NCBI GenBank assembly: GCA_963693085.1
Contig: OY856410.1
Coordinates: 881,751,335 to 881,815,334, forward strand
Direction: 5' to 3'
DNA length: 64,000 nt
From: Alisma plantago-aquatica
Taxonomy: Eukaryota; Streptophyta; Magnoliopsida; Alismatales; Alismataceae
The notes beneath the pieces were generated by a model. That model made no database searches. It was given only the letters and a program-made list of their open reading frames with translations, and was not told where the DNA came from. Made by a program: the position numbers and the translations under genes. Below, one piece after another: positions 24,111 through 36,989 of the stretch (position 1 is its first letter; the number at the start of each line of letters is the position of its first letter).

Positions 24111-26817
24111 ATTATAAATTTAAAGTTTGGCCCTCCTTTAGGAGCCAATCAGATACTCATATAAACATTATAGAGGACTAGAATTAAATAAATGGCCAAG
24201 TTGTTTATTTCACAAACATTAAGAAATCCTCTTACAATGTTTGGAATTTATTATATTCAATTAAATAATAAATAACCATGTACAAGTGAAATTCATGCAA
24301 TATTACCTAGGTACTTCAAGTGTACATAAGCAATCCACTCAAGTAGGTGTATCTTCAATCAACCATTCAGTCATTGAATTTGCATATATGTATAACCCTA
24401 AAGTTTCACACCATGTATTCATATTATTAGTATTAAACCTAACATAGGACTTAATATAGGGTTTAGGTCATCTCAAATTTGAATTAGGAATAAAGGATCA
24501 AATCCTAATTACATCACATTATTATTTCCAAGGGTTGGGAACTCTAGTTATGTATTAGGTGTAACCCTAGTTCTCATATTAAGCATGTCATATCATCATG
24601 AACATCTAGATCAGATTATGGGGATTATGAATATAACAAGTAATGAAAATTGGTTTTCAAAACCCTAATTACACCTAGATATGATTATTGAGTTTTGAAA
24701 CCCTAAATATACATCATCATCATTATCTTGATATCTCATTACATTAAACAATATCATGTAATCACAAAATAAATGTATTCAATTGAGTTAAGCATTATAC
24801 TCAAAATTTATATACTACAATTTTTGTAGTATTAACACAAATGGGCCAATCATATTTTTTATGTGTCATTAATTATAGATTTATCCACTCCATACATAGG
24901 CCCATGTCTTGACAATGGTCTTGCGCCTGAGCTCCCCATCCATGTAGGATGGGGGTTTAGAAGAGGGGCTAAATCACCCCATTTCCCATAAATAGTGACA
25001 TAAATGTCACACTGTTTGGGGGTATGGTGGTGTTTTCACAGGGAGAATTCTTCTCCTTTCTAGCCATCCTACTCTATGGCTCTATGAGAAGCATATCAAA
25101 GTCAACTAGAAGGTTGACTCTATGCTTCTTGCTCTGAATTTTAGGGTGATAATTGGAACATATTTGATTGACTCCTATAAAGTAACCTAATGTCTTAGCT
25201 CACCACAAGGATGGTTGGAGTTACATGTTCTAAGGTCATATAGATCACATGACGGTTGGAGTTTTGAGGATAAGGAATTACCCAATGGTGGTGAAATCTT
25301 GCAATTGAGGAAGCATCTCGGGCTCCCAGTGGTGAATTTCCTCTACTTGTAATGACCTATGATGGTCCAAGATGGCTTCTTGGCTGGAAGCTTTAAGCTT
25401 TTGAGGTATGATGTTGCAGGAAGGTTACTGAGACTACAAAGTGCCTTATTAAATATTGCAAACTCCTCAAGTCCTTCTAACAAATATTTAGGGTAGCTAA
25501 AATGGATGGAGGTGCTTCAAAGTGTCAAGTTTAATATGAGGTTTCCAAAGAAGGGGACAGATTTTAACAGAGAGTTCCAGGGCTCCTTCTAAGCCATTAG
25601 GCATCGAGGTTAGTTTCTCTTGGTTAGATGACAGTTTATGATGCCTTATATAGGTGTGGGTTCATGTTAATAGTGGATTCTCATTAGCCCTAGATTCATG
25701 GCATGCCTGAGATTTAGGAATTGTCTCATCGGGTAGAGATAATGGTAATAAATAGCTCATTGGTTTTTTAGAACCTCTAGAATCAATCAAACCTATTTTG
25801 TGGGAAACAGTGGATGAAGGGTAGAGAACTGGTTTGGGATGGAGTCTGGCCCTCACTTTCCCTTGTCATGAGGTAGGTGATGGTGAGACTATGCTATATT
25901 ATCATCAACATGACCAATAAGGTATGATATCCACATCACATACAGAATCCAAAATTTATCCTTGGCCTAAGTTGTGGTCAATAAATCAAACGCAGATATC
26001 CCACTAATATCCAAATGATACTAAAATATCCACATATTATCCCAATCTTTGTAAAATTGTATTGATCTCTAGGAGAACTCAAATGCTACCAAACTTTAGG
26101 GACATATTTTTAATAGGTTCATTTTTTATTAGACCAAGATACTAAAGATAAAAATCTCTTGCTATTCAATTATTTGCCTAATTTAATCACATAGGTCATA
26201 GACAATCATATAATTATCCAAAGACTTGAATTTATCTCCATTATTGGTTTTATTTGATACCCAAATACTTGGTGTTAAAGTAAAGACTAGATAATGACTC
26301 CATAGGCCATTTATAAGTTTAGAATCTTCTAGAATATTTCTCATTATCTTTGAATTATTTTTTCAATAAGCTCACATCATTATTGGATTCATAATTATTC
26401 ACAAAAATTTAAATTCTTTAGCATATATCCTAATGGACATATTTGTCACTCAAATAGTCCAATTGGGCATGAATTGGATCCCAAGACCCATGATTCATGC
26501 CTAGGTCTTCTAATGGGTCCCCAGACTACCTAATTTTCTCAATTATAAATTTAAGTCTTTTCTTACCATGGTAACTCAATGTAAGCCTCATATTAATCTA
26601 AATTTTCAATATTACATCATTTAATTAATAGTCTAAGTATTGATTTTAAATTCATCATCCCAATTCAATCAAAGCATACTATTTATCACAACATTATAAT
26701 ACTACTCTATAATTGTCTTAAAGTGTATCTTGGCTCCATATTAGTGTTTGGGTGTACTATGACACTTGTGGATTACTATGAGTGGTGTACATGGAATTTG
26801 TTCCTCCTAATTGAGTG
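24111..26817. other. AT-rich stretch, no gene recognised
   Basis: Mostly AT-rich with no conserved domain. At 25205-25350 there is a less AT-rich block ('ttttgaggataaggaatt', 'gaggaagcatctcgg') that recalls sequences near gypsy pol 3' ends, but no frame supports it. A 64-residue minus-strand frame at 25662-25856 has no known motif. Confidence 0.45.
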
Positions 26818-29660
26818 ATATCTGTAAGGCCCCTGAACTTGCTTAATGAGTTTAATAAGCTTAATTACCATAATTGAATTCTTAGAACCCTAATACAACC
26901 TTTTTATATACTTTTAAATCATAATACAAGCTTAAGTTTCAAATTTGGTCCAATTTGGACATTGTTTGAGCAAGTTATGCAATTTTATGCATATTTTGGA
27001 CTTTTCTACAATTTACCCAATTGAGAGGTTTGTTTGCAATTTATCACTTGAATTATGTTCCTTGGATATTCTCTCATCATTATTGATCTTCTTGAGCCAT
27101 GGGGAACCTATTTAATCATTGGTTTGAAGGTGTTTTCTCTAAGGGTATTTTAGGGTTTACCCCTTCACAGATGAGCTACCTTCAGTAGCTATCAACTAAT
27201 GAATTATGTGATTGGCTGGGAAATTCGAAAAAGGAAAGATAAGCAGGTTTATAAGGACTGTGGGGGAGCTTCTTGTGTGTGTGCTTGTATATTCTTAATA
27301 GTTTAAGGCCATAGACACATGGGGAATCTACTTTTACACCTCATGCTTGCTCCCATCCGTATCCATGGGCTATATTTACCTCTTCCTTGCCCAAGTACGA
27401 AACTTTGCTTTCTTTCTCTTTACTCTAACCTGTAGCAACGACTCCACTCTGTTTTTCTGTGGAACCAAGTTCTCTAAGGTAGAAGACAACCTCTTTTTGG
27501 AAAAGAAGGTCTCCTAGAGATCCATTTAGCCCTACCTAGGGTTTCCAAGGTCATCTTCTAGGGATTTCGACCAAGGCAAGTTATTTTATTCCTTCCTTAT
27601 CCATTTTTATTTCTCTTCTCCTTCTTTAGACCTTCATACAGGTCATAACCTTTCTGTTCCATGGTACAAATTGCTCTAAAACTCTAAAACCCTACCTTTC
27701 TTGCTCCTTATGCTTAGGGTTTGCTCATTTGATGAAGAAAGATGTTAGATGGACGAGTTCATAGCTTATGCTTGGATTTTCTACCCTATCTTCTCAAGAT
27801 TTTTTATTTGCGTGGTTTAATATTCTCATTAGAGGCAAGTTTTATAACTTACTCCACGTTATTGCTTACCATAAGCTTTCTAGATCATGTTCTTGCTTGA
27901 AAATGATTATCCATGCACTAAAAAGCTATGCATGACTTGGATTTCGATTTTTATAATATTACCTATTCTGATTTCAGTTATATATGAACCTGTGATCATG
28001 TGTACATTATTCCTAAGGTATAATATTACTTGTATCAGGTTGGTTTGACAACCTATGGTGCTAAGCACCTATCAACCAATGGTCAATTTTAGGGTTTTAA
28101 GCTGATTTCTTCTATAAACCCATGACCCGATGATGGTACCATTGCAAAAACCCTATGGTGTTGTCTTCATGACAATGGATGGTGTTAACCAAGATTGTCA
28201 ACTGATTTTCACCCCCTTAGGTCATGTTTTGGCCTAATTAGAAGCCTAGTGATTAACAACTAAGTACCCTAATGATGTTATCAATCAATGGTGATATTAG
28301 TTTGATATTTGATGTTGATTAACGAATATAGTGCTGATCTAACAACCTATGGTGACTTATTGGTCACTAATGATGGTGGTATCAGGTCTCCAAAACCCAT
28401 GTGAGTTAGTTATATATTTGTATCATCAATTAAGCCTTAGACCAATGGTTTCTTGGGTAACTTGATGCAATGGTCGGACCTATATTGTAATTGATGGTTT
28501 TAATATATGAACTTGACCCAATGGTCAAGATATAATGTTTATTCATCCAATAAAGTGGAATGATGGATAATGTAATATTTTTTTCCTAATAATGTGATTT
28601 ACATGGTTTCCTTCATATGATCAACTTAAGGAGCTTACTTGTTGACAATGGATGGCTTGTTTTAAATGAATAGTCGATTGTGGGTTTTACCCTACTCTCA
28701 ATGGAACTTTTTGTGTTGTTAATGAAGGGATGTCTAGGGTTAGATGGTGAATATTTATAGAGCACAATTCAAGGACTTCATAGGTGGTTTATCCAAGGTG
28801 TTTACTTATGTAAACAACCAATGGTCTTACCTTTTAAACATCCAATGGTTCTGGGTGACATTGTGGTATGGTGATATGGGTAGAATGATGATGGAACAAA
28901 TGGAGGGTTACCCTTAATAAGGTAGTCTTACCTATTCACTCATATGAATAGAAGGGATGATAATCATACTGTTTTGATGTGTAACCCTAATTAGGTATAG
29001 CTTGTTATACCTAGCTTTAATATAACTAAATGATGGTAATTGGGTATGAATAGTCCTTGAATGACTAATACAATCATGAAGTACTATGTTAATGTTGTTG
29101 AAACCCTAGTATGCTATAACCCAATGGTTACACCTTGATTTATGTGTGGGTTCATACTTGAGAATAGTATGGAATGTGATGGTGATGCTTCACCTTATGC
29201 ATCTATGATCCAATGGGGATGTTGTGAGTTAGTATTTGGGTATAAGTGCTTATTAGTAACATTAATATAATTTATCTTGTTGAACCTAACTCTAATCCAA
29301 ATAGATAAAGATGAGTATTCATGTTTAACATTCTTATATGATGGCATGATGGTGAAATAACCTCCTTAACATGATCATAACCTTAATGTGTTAATTGCTG
29401 GTTGTCATAGCCACATGGTTGATACTTGCTTATGTGAAACATGTGCATTATGAATATGATGAGGGTAATCATATCTAGATTCCTTGCATGGTGATGAAAT
29501 AAAGGAATGTTCTTAATGTTGATATAACCCTGCTATGATTGTTTATGAATATCTCCTAGCACATAAATGCAATATTGTGTTGATCTGGTGTATTATATGT
29601 AAGTGATGTTGTTGAGCCTTGTTATAAGGCATGCAAAGATAATGATGATCTTGCAGGGAA

Positions 29661-29897
29661 TAGTATGATGGTCTTAATGACCTTTGGGCATGGTTGAGCC
29701 CTGAATGAGGTGTAATCCTCTTGTGTTGATAGGGGTTAATACCCTGTGATATTGTGAAAAGGATTTATATCATGTGATAGTATGATGATCTTAAAGACCT
29801 TTAGGCATGGTTGAGCCCTGAATGAGATGTAATCCTCTTGTGTTGATAAGGGTTGATACCCTGTGATATTGTGAAAATGATTTATATCTTGTGATAG
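29661..29897. repeat. 117-bp tandem duplication in the solo LTR
   Basis: A unit starting 'tagtatgatggtcttaatga' at 29661 is repeated at 29778 with few changes, and a third partial start follows at 29895, giving a period of 117 bp. Confidence 0.85.
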
Positions 29898-30739
29898 TAT
29901 GATGAATAGTGCGGTATCATGAATGGTAAGTGAATAGTACCATGTGATGATGAGATGAGATATTATGTTTCACACGTTTTATATCTTTTGAAGTTGTGAT
30001 ATTTATATGCTTGCTAGAAGTCAATTAGGATTTGTATGTTCACTTGTTTGATGCATCCTTAATTCACCCAATTGGAATAACTAATCAAGTGCAACTCTAA
30101 TCATGTATTTCCCTGTGCCATAGATCCATCTGAGTGTCAGAACTTGCCAGATGGTGAAATGAGTATTCCTAAGGGAAACTCGGAGCGCATATTGTTGAGT
30201 ATGCGCAGGTGGCAAGTTGAGGATATATCCTTGTCATCCACAATGCAGGTTGTGGAGGTTGGCTATGGTCATGCCTCATACATCTGATGTGATTGAGAAC
30301 GGTTGTGGTCGTGTCTCGGTGATTATATATGTGACAAGATTGGAGGAAAACTATGGTTGTACCTCGGATGGTAGGGTATGCATACCCACCTCCTTTCACT
30401 AGTGTCGTGACCTGTACCAAGGACAAACTAGGTTGTTAGCAGCTTGACCTTATGTGTCATTGTGGCGGACCCGCACTGACCGGGGAGGAGAAGATCTTAG
30501 GAGTCTGGCTCTTCCTAGATCTTGTCTGGCACTGATTTCAACTTAGAAGTGGTCAGTTGGATTTTGAGTGGTATCCTCAATTTCCTCAGGGTGTAATAAA
30601 AGATGTAATATAACAGTGTAGCATATTTGTTTAGGGTTATACATGATATTTCACATTGGATGATAACCCTTGTTTGTTATCTTTACATAAAGATGATGCT
30701 TACTGCAATTAAGAGATAGTAGATATACTTATTTTTTGG

Positions 30740-31085
30740 ATATGCTTAAGATTGTAGATGCATACATACAGTAGTTATGATTATGTTGATAACTATACTG
30801 CAACTTCATGATTATAATCATGATGCTAGCTATGTCAAGTTGTTAGTTATGTTTAGCATGCTAGCCATGCCTTTGTAACTAGAGATGCATATACTGCTAG
30901 TCATGCTTATCTAGATAGTTGTGCTTATGTTGTTAGCTCTTTTTATGATGTTGATATGTTCAACCTATTAGACATGCTAATGTCGTTAGCTATGCTTATG
31001 TGGCTAGACTTATTCATAATGATAGAGATTCTATGTTACTAGACTTGCTCATGATGCTAGATATGCATATGCTACTGAATTGCTT
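30740..31085. repeat. degenerate short tandem repeats ('tatgctNNtgttgctag'-like)
   Basis: About ten irregular units of roughly 25-35 bp, each with variants of 'gatgctagNtatgctta' ('catgctagccatgcc', 'gttgttagctct', 'gatgctagatatgc'). The units are too diverged to set a fixed period by eye. Confidence 0.5.
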
Positions 31086-31753
31086 ATATTGTCAACAAGA
31101 TAAAGGATGATAGTCTGGCTAATGATGATAGTTATTATCTGCTCCTTTATGTATTTTGTTAATCATCAGTACTGCTGATCTTATTTGTTATATCTGATTA
31201 AACTGCTTAACTATTTAATTACTTAAAAATGTTGTAATCAATAAACGTTGTTGGAGGTTATATCTCTTGCTAGGACATGGGTCTCACCCTTGTGGTTCAC
31301 CACATTTTTTTAGGTAATTGAAAGTGATGAAAACAAACATGTGGCAGAAAAGAGGAGCTATAGAAATGAATCTTTGACAAAGTTGATTAAATGTCTAGTG
31401 TGTCCAAGAGTCGTCTCTGTACTCTCAGGTCCGGGCGAGAAAATTTTTGTATATGGTGTTTCGAATGAATCGAAATTTTGTTAGCATGTTAATGTTTGTT
31501 GTGTGGCATATACAACTATTGTTCTCCTGTGTATATATGTTGTGGCTAAGGAAATAGAATAATTTTTATCAAATTCTTGGCATAGTATGGATATAAGAAA
31601 GATGTTGGGCTCTTATGCAAATGTTTCTAAGCGGGTGCTGACGTTGAAATTGGTTTTAATTTACCCATATTTTTGGGTATGTGATTAATTAGTGATCGAT
31701 TGTGCTTCATGTTTTGAGTAATCTCATTTTGTGTAACGGGTTCTCACAATATC

Positions 31754-34661
31754 AATGACCAATTGATGAGTGGGACTATAATAGACATGTCCATGCTCAT
31801 GTGAGTAAATATATGATATTGAGATCACTAAATCTCAATCAAGAAACATAGATTAAATTTTAAGAGGTTGGCTACTCCATGATTAAGGTTCAACCTTGAT
31901 ATTTGTGACAAAGGGATTATCTCATCATGGTAGCATTGGTGACTCACTGGTTAAATTTTTTTCTCGAATTTATTCTAATTACTTGGGTAGAAAAGAAGTT
32001 TTTCCAGATACCTCTCATTACTTGTGAGATCTTCGATGTCACTACAAATGTCATGTAGAACCTATTAGGTCACATTCATAAAGATGTTCAAGGGAATATA
32101 CATTTTCTATTGCAATCATTAATAGAATGGTTCTGAATTATGAAATGGTTCAATCTTGATACAATCAACTGACTGAACAAGTCAGTTGATTCACCCAATG
32201 ATTGGTAAATCAGAATTATCAATTGATTTTCAAATTATCGATGGATTAACCATTTGAGAATTAACCAGTCATTTGAATGAGCAAATTAGTTGATCTACTA
32301 GGTGTATTGATTGGGAAAGACCAAAATATGAGAACTGGTTTAGTGAGATTCCAATTTTTTACCGACTGAAAATTGCGTTTCCAAAAAAGATTGGTCTGAT
32401 CAACTAGGACTCCTAGTTTATCACCTGGAGTATTATTCGAGTATTTCCTATTTTGACTCTGATTAAGGATTGCAAAAGGATTTGGGTTTTAGGGAAACAT
32501 ATCCCATGACTCCCCTATATAAAGGGGTAAACATCCATGAGATGCAACAGACAAGTGGATCATTAATTTCACCCTTTGAGTGAGAGAAAGAAACCCCAAG
32601 GATACAACCCCATGATAGGAGTAGGAAAGGGAGAGTGATGCTAGGACATTGACAATCGGGTTCTACTTCCTCTTGGAGGCCAAGGTGATTCCCCAAGATT
32701 TCCCTTCATCTATGTGGATTATATAGAGTCAAGGCACTTATGGGGAGGCTTATAGGACAAGTTCCATCATCAAGGAGGATGAGTTCTCTTTATATTGTTG
32801 CTACAAAGACAGTTGTTTCACTACACTAAACTAACTTTAGATCATGATTTAGTTAGATGTGCCTTGGTCAACAAGAGCATGCTAATGTATAATCAAGATC
32901 CCTTTCTTATCTTTCATATACTGACATTTTGTCACTATGAGAGATCAATGACTTAAAGTTTTTTCTAGGAAATTTCTATTATTTCATTTCTCCCCCTTGC
33001 TAAAAACCCTGCAATGGAACATATTAGTAGAGTTTTCTATCTGCAGTAGGGTTTAGATACCTTTGAATTGCTATCAGTCCCTTCTTTTGTTTCTAGCATA
33101 CCTTAGATATAATTTGGATAAGTCTTTAATATTAGCCAACCAAAATAACCCTTAGTAGACTGACTAAAGCCCCTTGTATCTAGTAGTTTTCTCATTTCTA
33201 TGTTGACCCTTCTATCAGCATGTTGCTTCAACATCCAAATAATTTGTTTAGTTGAGTCATCTAGCAAGCCACCAATAGCATAGTTAGAAAGGTTTCTAAT
33301 ATGGAGCCCCCCTTTGCTATAAATAGAGTCATCATTATCTGACTAGTTAGTCGAGTCGACTAAAGTTTCTTCAATTGGCAAAACCCCCTATTCACATAAA
33401 TATACATTAAGGGGTAAACTGTAATTTATTGATCATAACCCCCATATATAGACATGTATCATCCCTATACCCTATAAGTCACCATTCTATATTTTAGAAA
33501 GATTGATTTCTTATATAAGAAGTACTAGAGGAGATTTTGGAGGAAATTTGTGGATTCAACTTAGGATCTAGGTTTCTAACTACTAGAAAAATAAAGCTTG
33601 GTGAGTTTTGGGTCAAACTCACCATATAATTTCTCCTTTTGTACCATAAACCATCTTGGACATAATTCTACTATATGTCTCATGGAATCCCTACTTCATG
33701 ATTTCAATTCATCTTTTCTTATTTGACTTAGATTGTGGTCTTGTTTGTGTATTTGGTTGAAGAAATCCACTATGGAGAAATTTTGGAGATAGCATTTGGA
33801 GCTCTAGATTCTTGAAATGTACAAGCACCTAATGTTTTGGGGCATCCCGACAATTATATACCTACTAATCCAATGTCTACCCCCACTTCATATTGTGCCT
33901 GATTGGCCACAAACACAATGGACTTGTTTCCAAAAAAAATGCCACTATTGTTTATTCTTTTTTATTATTATTGTTAAACTGAAATGCCTAATTATTTTGG
34001 AGTAGTGAGAGCATTAGCAATAGTAACGTAGTGAATTGCATGTATCTTAAAAAATGTGAGATGCTTTTATTTACTCCAACAAGTGAGCTTACTCTTGTAT
34101 TTTAGTTTTTGTGATGTAGTTTCTACTTAAATTGCGTGAAACTAATAAAATCAAATGCTAATAGATCAAAAAACATTAAAATATAGGTAAAATTGGAGTA
34201 TGGAACTTTGGAATTCGAATTCATTTTTATTACAAACTAACCTACTAATATATTTTGAATAGAATCATGAACAATATAATCGTCATCTAATTTTGTGTGA
34301 TTTGCGTCGATTAATCAATCTAGAATCGAAATGCATGTTTTGGTCAAATTGTGCTCAAATGAACCTTATTTTAAAACTTTTCGTATTGTTTCCTTATTAT
34401 TATAACATGATACTCCTTATCTAAAATGATGTATTTTGAGCTATATATGTGATATATCTTGTTTAAATGAGATATTTCTAAATACAAAAAAAGTAGCTAG
34501 ATATGTGATATATGATCATTAAAATAGGATTTTCTATTTATTTTGTTTTTACCATGTAAATAGTTATAGGATTCTAATGATATATTAGTAATTAGATTTA
34601 ATATTTAGATAACTCTAATTCACTTTTTCAGTGTTTCTTATCCATCGTATACCTCAATCTT
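31754..34661. other. unassigned AT-rich sequence, possible old LTR with TATA box
   Basis: No protein motif found. 'cccctatataaaggggtaaac' at 32512-32532 resembles an LTR TATA box. The preceding 32160-32330 is rich in 'agttgatt' motifs, which would fit a degraded copia-like LTR on the plus strand, but neither terminus nor a partner was found. The 77-residue minus-strand frame at 32463-32696 is not convincing. 33000-34660 is AT-rich with nothing recognised. Confidence 0.35.
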
Positions 34662-34666
34662 GAACT

Positions 34667-36899
34667 TGTAGGGAAATATAGTACAGAGCAGGCAGTGGAA
34701 TTTAAAATTTTATCTACCATATTCCCCATAATCAGTAGATCGTGTCAAAAACTATAATGCAGGAAGGATGGTTTATGGATATACATGGTCCTGGAATAAG
34801 TCTAGTGACAATCCTCATCATTGTAGATGTGTAACTCTGAATCCTAGTTTCACTAGGACACGTCTGACTACTGTGCCTCCTGGTCAGCACCATAGACTGT
34901 AGCCACGAACATCATCTTCTTCAGCAACTCCTCTTATCATGGATTATTGGTTGGTGTTGTCCTCCAAGTGGAAAACAACAGCTTCTTGACTCTATGGTAA
35001 TCTACATGAACCACCTAGAACTCCTATCGTCCTATTGGACCAGACAGGAAGGAGTTGTCCCTCTCCGTCAATGTACTTGCTCTCCCATGACAACTCTCAG
35101 TTGTTCTCTCTCATGGCTATCCCTCCCTTGACAGGTAGGACTTACCTGGGCTCTCATGGTTACTACAACCAGAGAGGACAAAAATTGTCAGAGGAACTAA
35201 TTCTCAATTGTCTATGTTGTGCTCTGGGAAGCCCCCAGTACCCCTCTAATTATAGTAAAGGATAGGGTCAAGGTTCTCAGTGGGTATCCAATGCGGGATT
35301 AATGTGCGGTAGTGGAAAGGACCGAAATAACTCAAAATTTCACAGCAATCTTGAAATTTGCACCACCTGCGACAACCAAAATAGCCCTTTGGCTGAGCCA
35401 TATGATTTTTTGATATGCAAGACGGTCATCTTGCACTACAAAACAGTCATTTCATAATTTCCAGTTGTGCACAAATTTGGCAAATCAATTTCCATCAATG
35501 TTAGACATTGATTTCCTTGTGCAACAAGTATTTCTCAAGCAAAACAAATAGGGAAACATCTAGAACCTTCCTCGACCAAGCTGGACCATCTCACCCATGC
35601 AAAACGGCCATCTAAGTTCACCCAGACGATCGTCTGGTGACCCAAGTCGTGCCCGTTTGGCTGGTTCAGTTCAATCCTTATCCAAATTCAACTCACAACT
35701 AGCCCAACACCCAGACGGCCATCTGAACTCTTGAGACGGCCATTTGGCACTTCCACACGGCCATCTCAACACTTGATATGGGTGTTTGGCAGTGTTGTCA
35801 GCTTGTTTTTGCCTGAATATAATGCCTAAATACTTTAGCACTTAATTCAACTATCATTTGAGATCCGAACTCCTCTTCTAGGTCAAGACCTATGTGTATG
35901 ACCCTATAGATCCCATATTACATTGGAAGTGAATGTTCATAACAACTTATGACATCACAAGCAAAGAGTGGTGCCTAGTCACACATCATTTCTAACTAAG
36001 TAAATGAAAAAGTTGGGGAACAACTTCAACCTACAATCTGTGCATGGTTTACAGTCTTTGTATGGTTCCTTTGTCACTGATGTCCAGATTGAACTAGAGG
36101 CATGGATCAGTCACCCTCATTATTATCCAATCTTATTTCTTGAACTAAGAGCAGGCTGTTTGAGATATGTGTAAGCTCAATATCACATATTGACTCACAT
36201 GTGCATGGCCATGCTTTTCTCAATATCGCTTCTCAAGAGGCCTAGGACATCACACTCCGATAGGAGGGACAAATTCCATGTCTATCACTCACAGTCAATC
36301 GTCATGTCTCAAAGCCACCCAATCATCACCATTATAACAACCCATGTTTCAGGACTATGTTTGATGATATCAAAGTGTACCCAACAACATGTGTTGAGTG
36401 TAGTGATTTTAGGTCTAAGAACCACAACCACCACCATCACTATGAGAGTTGACTATGGCTTCCATGATTATGACTTACATGTGTCAGTATCATGGTGGGT
36501 CTGTCTGATACACTATTCTCTAACATCTATCTATGTGCTTGGTTTGATATCTCCATGTCATGACTAATGAGACTTAGTCATCAACCAACTCACACTCTGA
36601 TCTTATGTGTCATTGTTGTCTATCAACCTTCCACAAAGACAATCGGTCGGAGACATAATGAGAATATGTATATTTACTCTTAACATTTGTATGATCTCAT
36701 CCACAAGGATAGTAACTTGAATACATATGTCCTTGAGTAATATAATTCTCTAGACATTTATGATGTTACATCATTATCTCATAACTGAATTAAACAAAAT
36801 AAATCAGAAGCTTGCCTTTTATTAATAACTAAATCATTTTTACATGATATTTCATTGCAATCATCACATGATTGGCTCTCTGGGCATACATAACCAACA
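34667..36899 (-). repeat. 3' LTR of the copia element
   Basis: Plus strand starts 'tgtagggaaatat' and ends 'cataaccaaca'; element strand TGTTGG...CCTACA. It is colinear with 43465-45709. It carries repeats of 'gacggccatct' and its inverse (about 35380-35760). A 125-codon frame antisense to the element (36190-36567) recurs in the other LTR. Confidence 0.9.
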
Positions 36900-36910
36900 A
36901 ACTCCCACTT
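36900..36910 (-). other. polypurine tract of the copia element
   Basis: On the element strand 'aagtgggagtt' directly precedes the TGTTGG LTR start. This is close to the AAGTGGGAGATTGTTGG junction common in plant copia elements. Confidence 0.85.
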
Positions 36911-36989
36911 GCACTTAGAGCCAAATCACCCACGAATCTTATTCTGGGTGACCTAACATGACCATCATGCTTCTGCTCTGAAAGTGCCT

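Larger units (their letters stand above)
26823..31748 (+). mobile_element. 4,926-bp solo LTR (LTR-L family, Ty3/gypsy-type)
   Basis: Begins 'tgtaaggcccctgaacttgc', a typical start for long plant Ty3/gypsy LTRs, and ends 'cgggttctcaca'. It is flanked by a perfect 5-bp TSD ATATC at 26818-26822 and 31749-31753. There is no PBS, PPT or coding sequence on either side within the TSDs, so this is a solo LTR, the product of unequal recombination between the two LTRs of a former element. Three other copies or fragments of the family occur at 1600-2969, 2970-6200 and 8551-9957/19414-20580. It contains a 117-bp tandem duplication and a degenerate short-repeat field near its 3' end. The small frames at 30169-30426 and 30217-30402 overlap on opposite strands and are not genes. 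The element family assignment rests on LTR style. Confidence 0.88.

Noticed and set aside
30169..30426. Overlapping small frames on opposite strands as genes
   Set aside because: Both are inside the solo LTR, short, without motifs, and a homologous region near 1700-1960 is not conserved as coding.
34005..34170. MITE with 'gagcattagcaatag' end
   Set aside because: Only a weak partial inverse ('gctaatag' near 34157) was seen and no target duplication.
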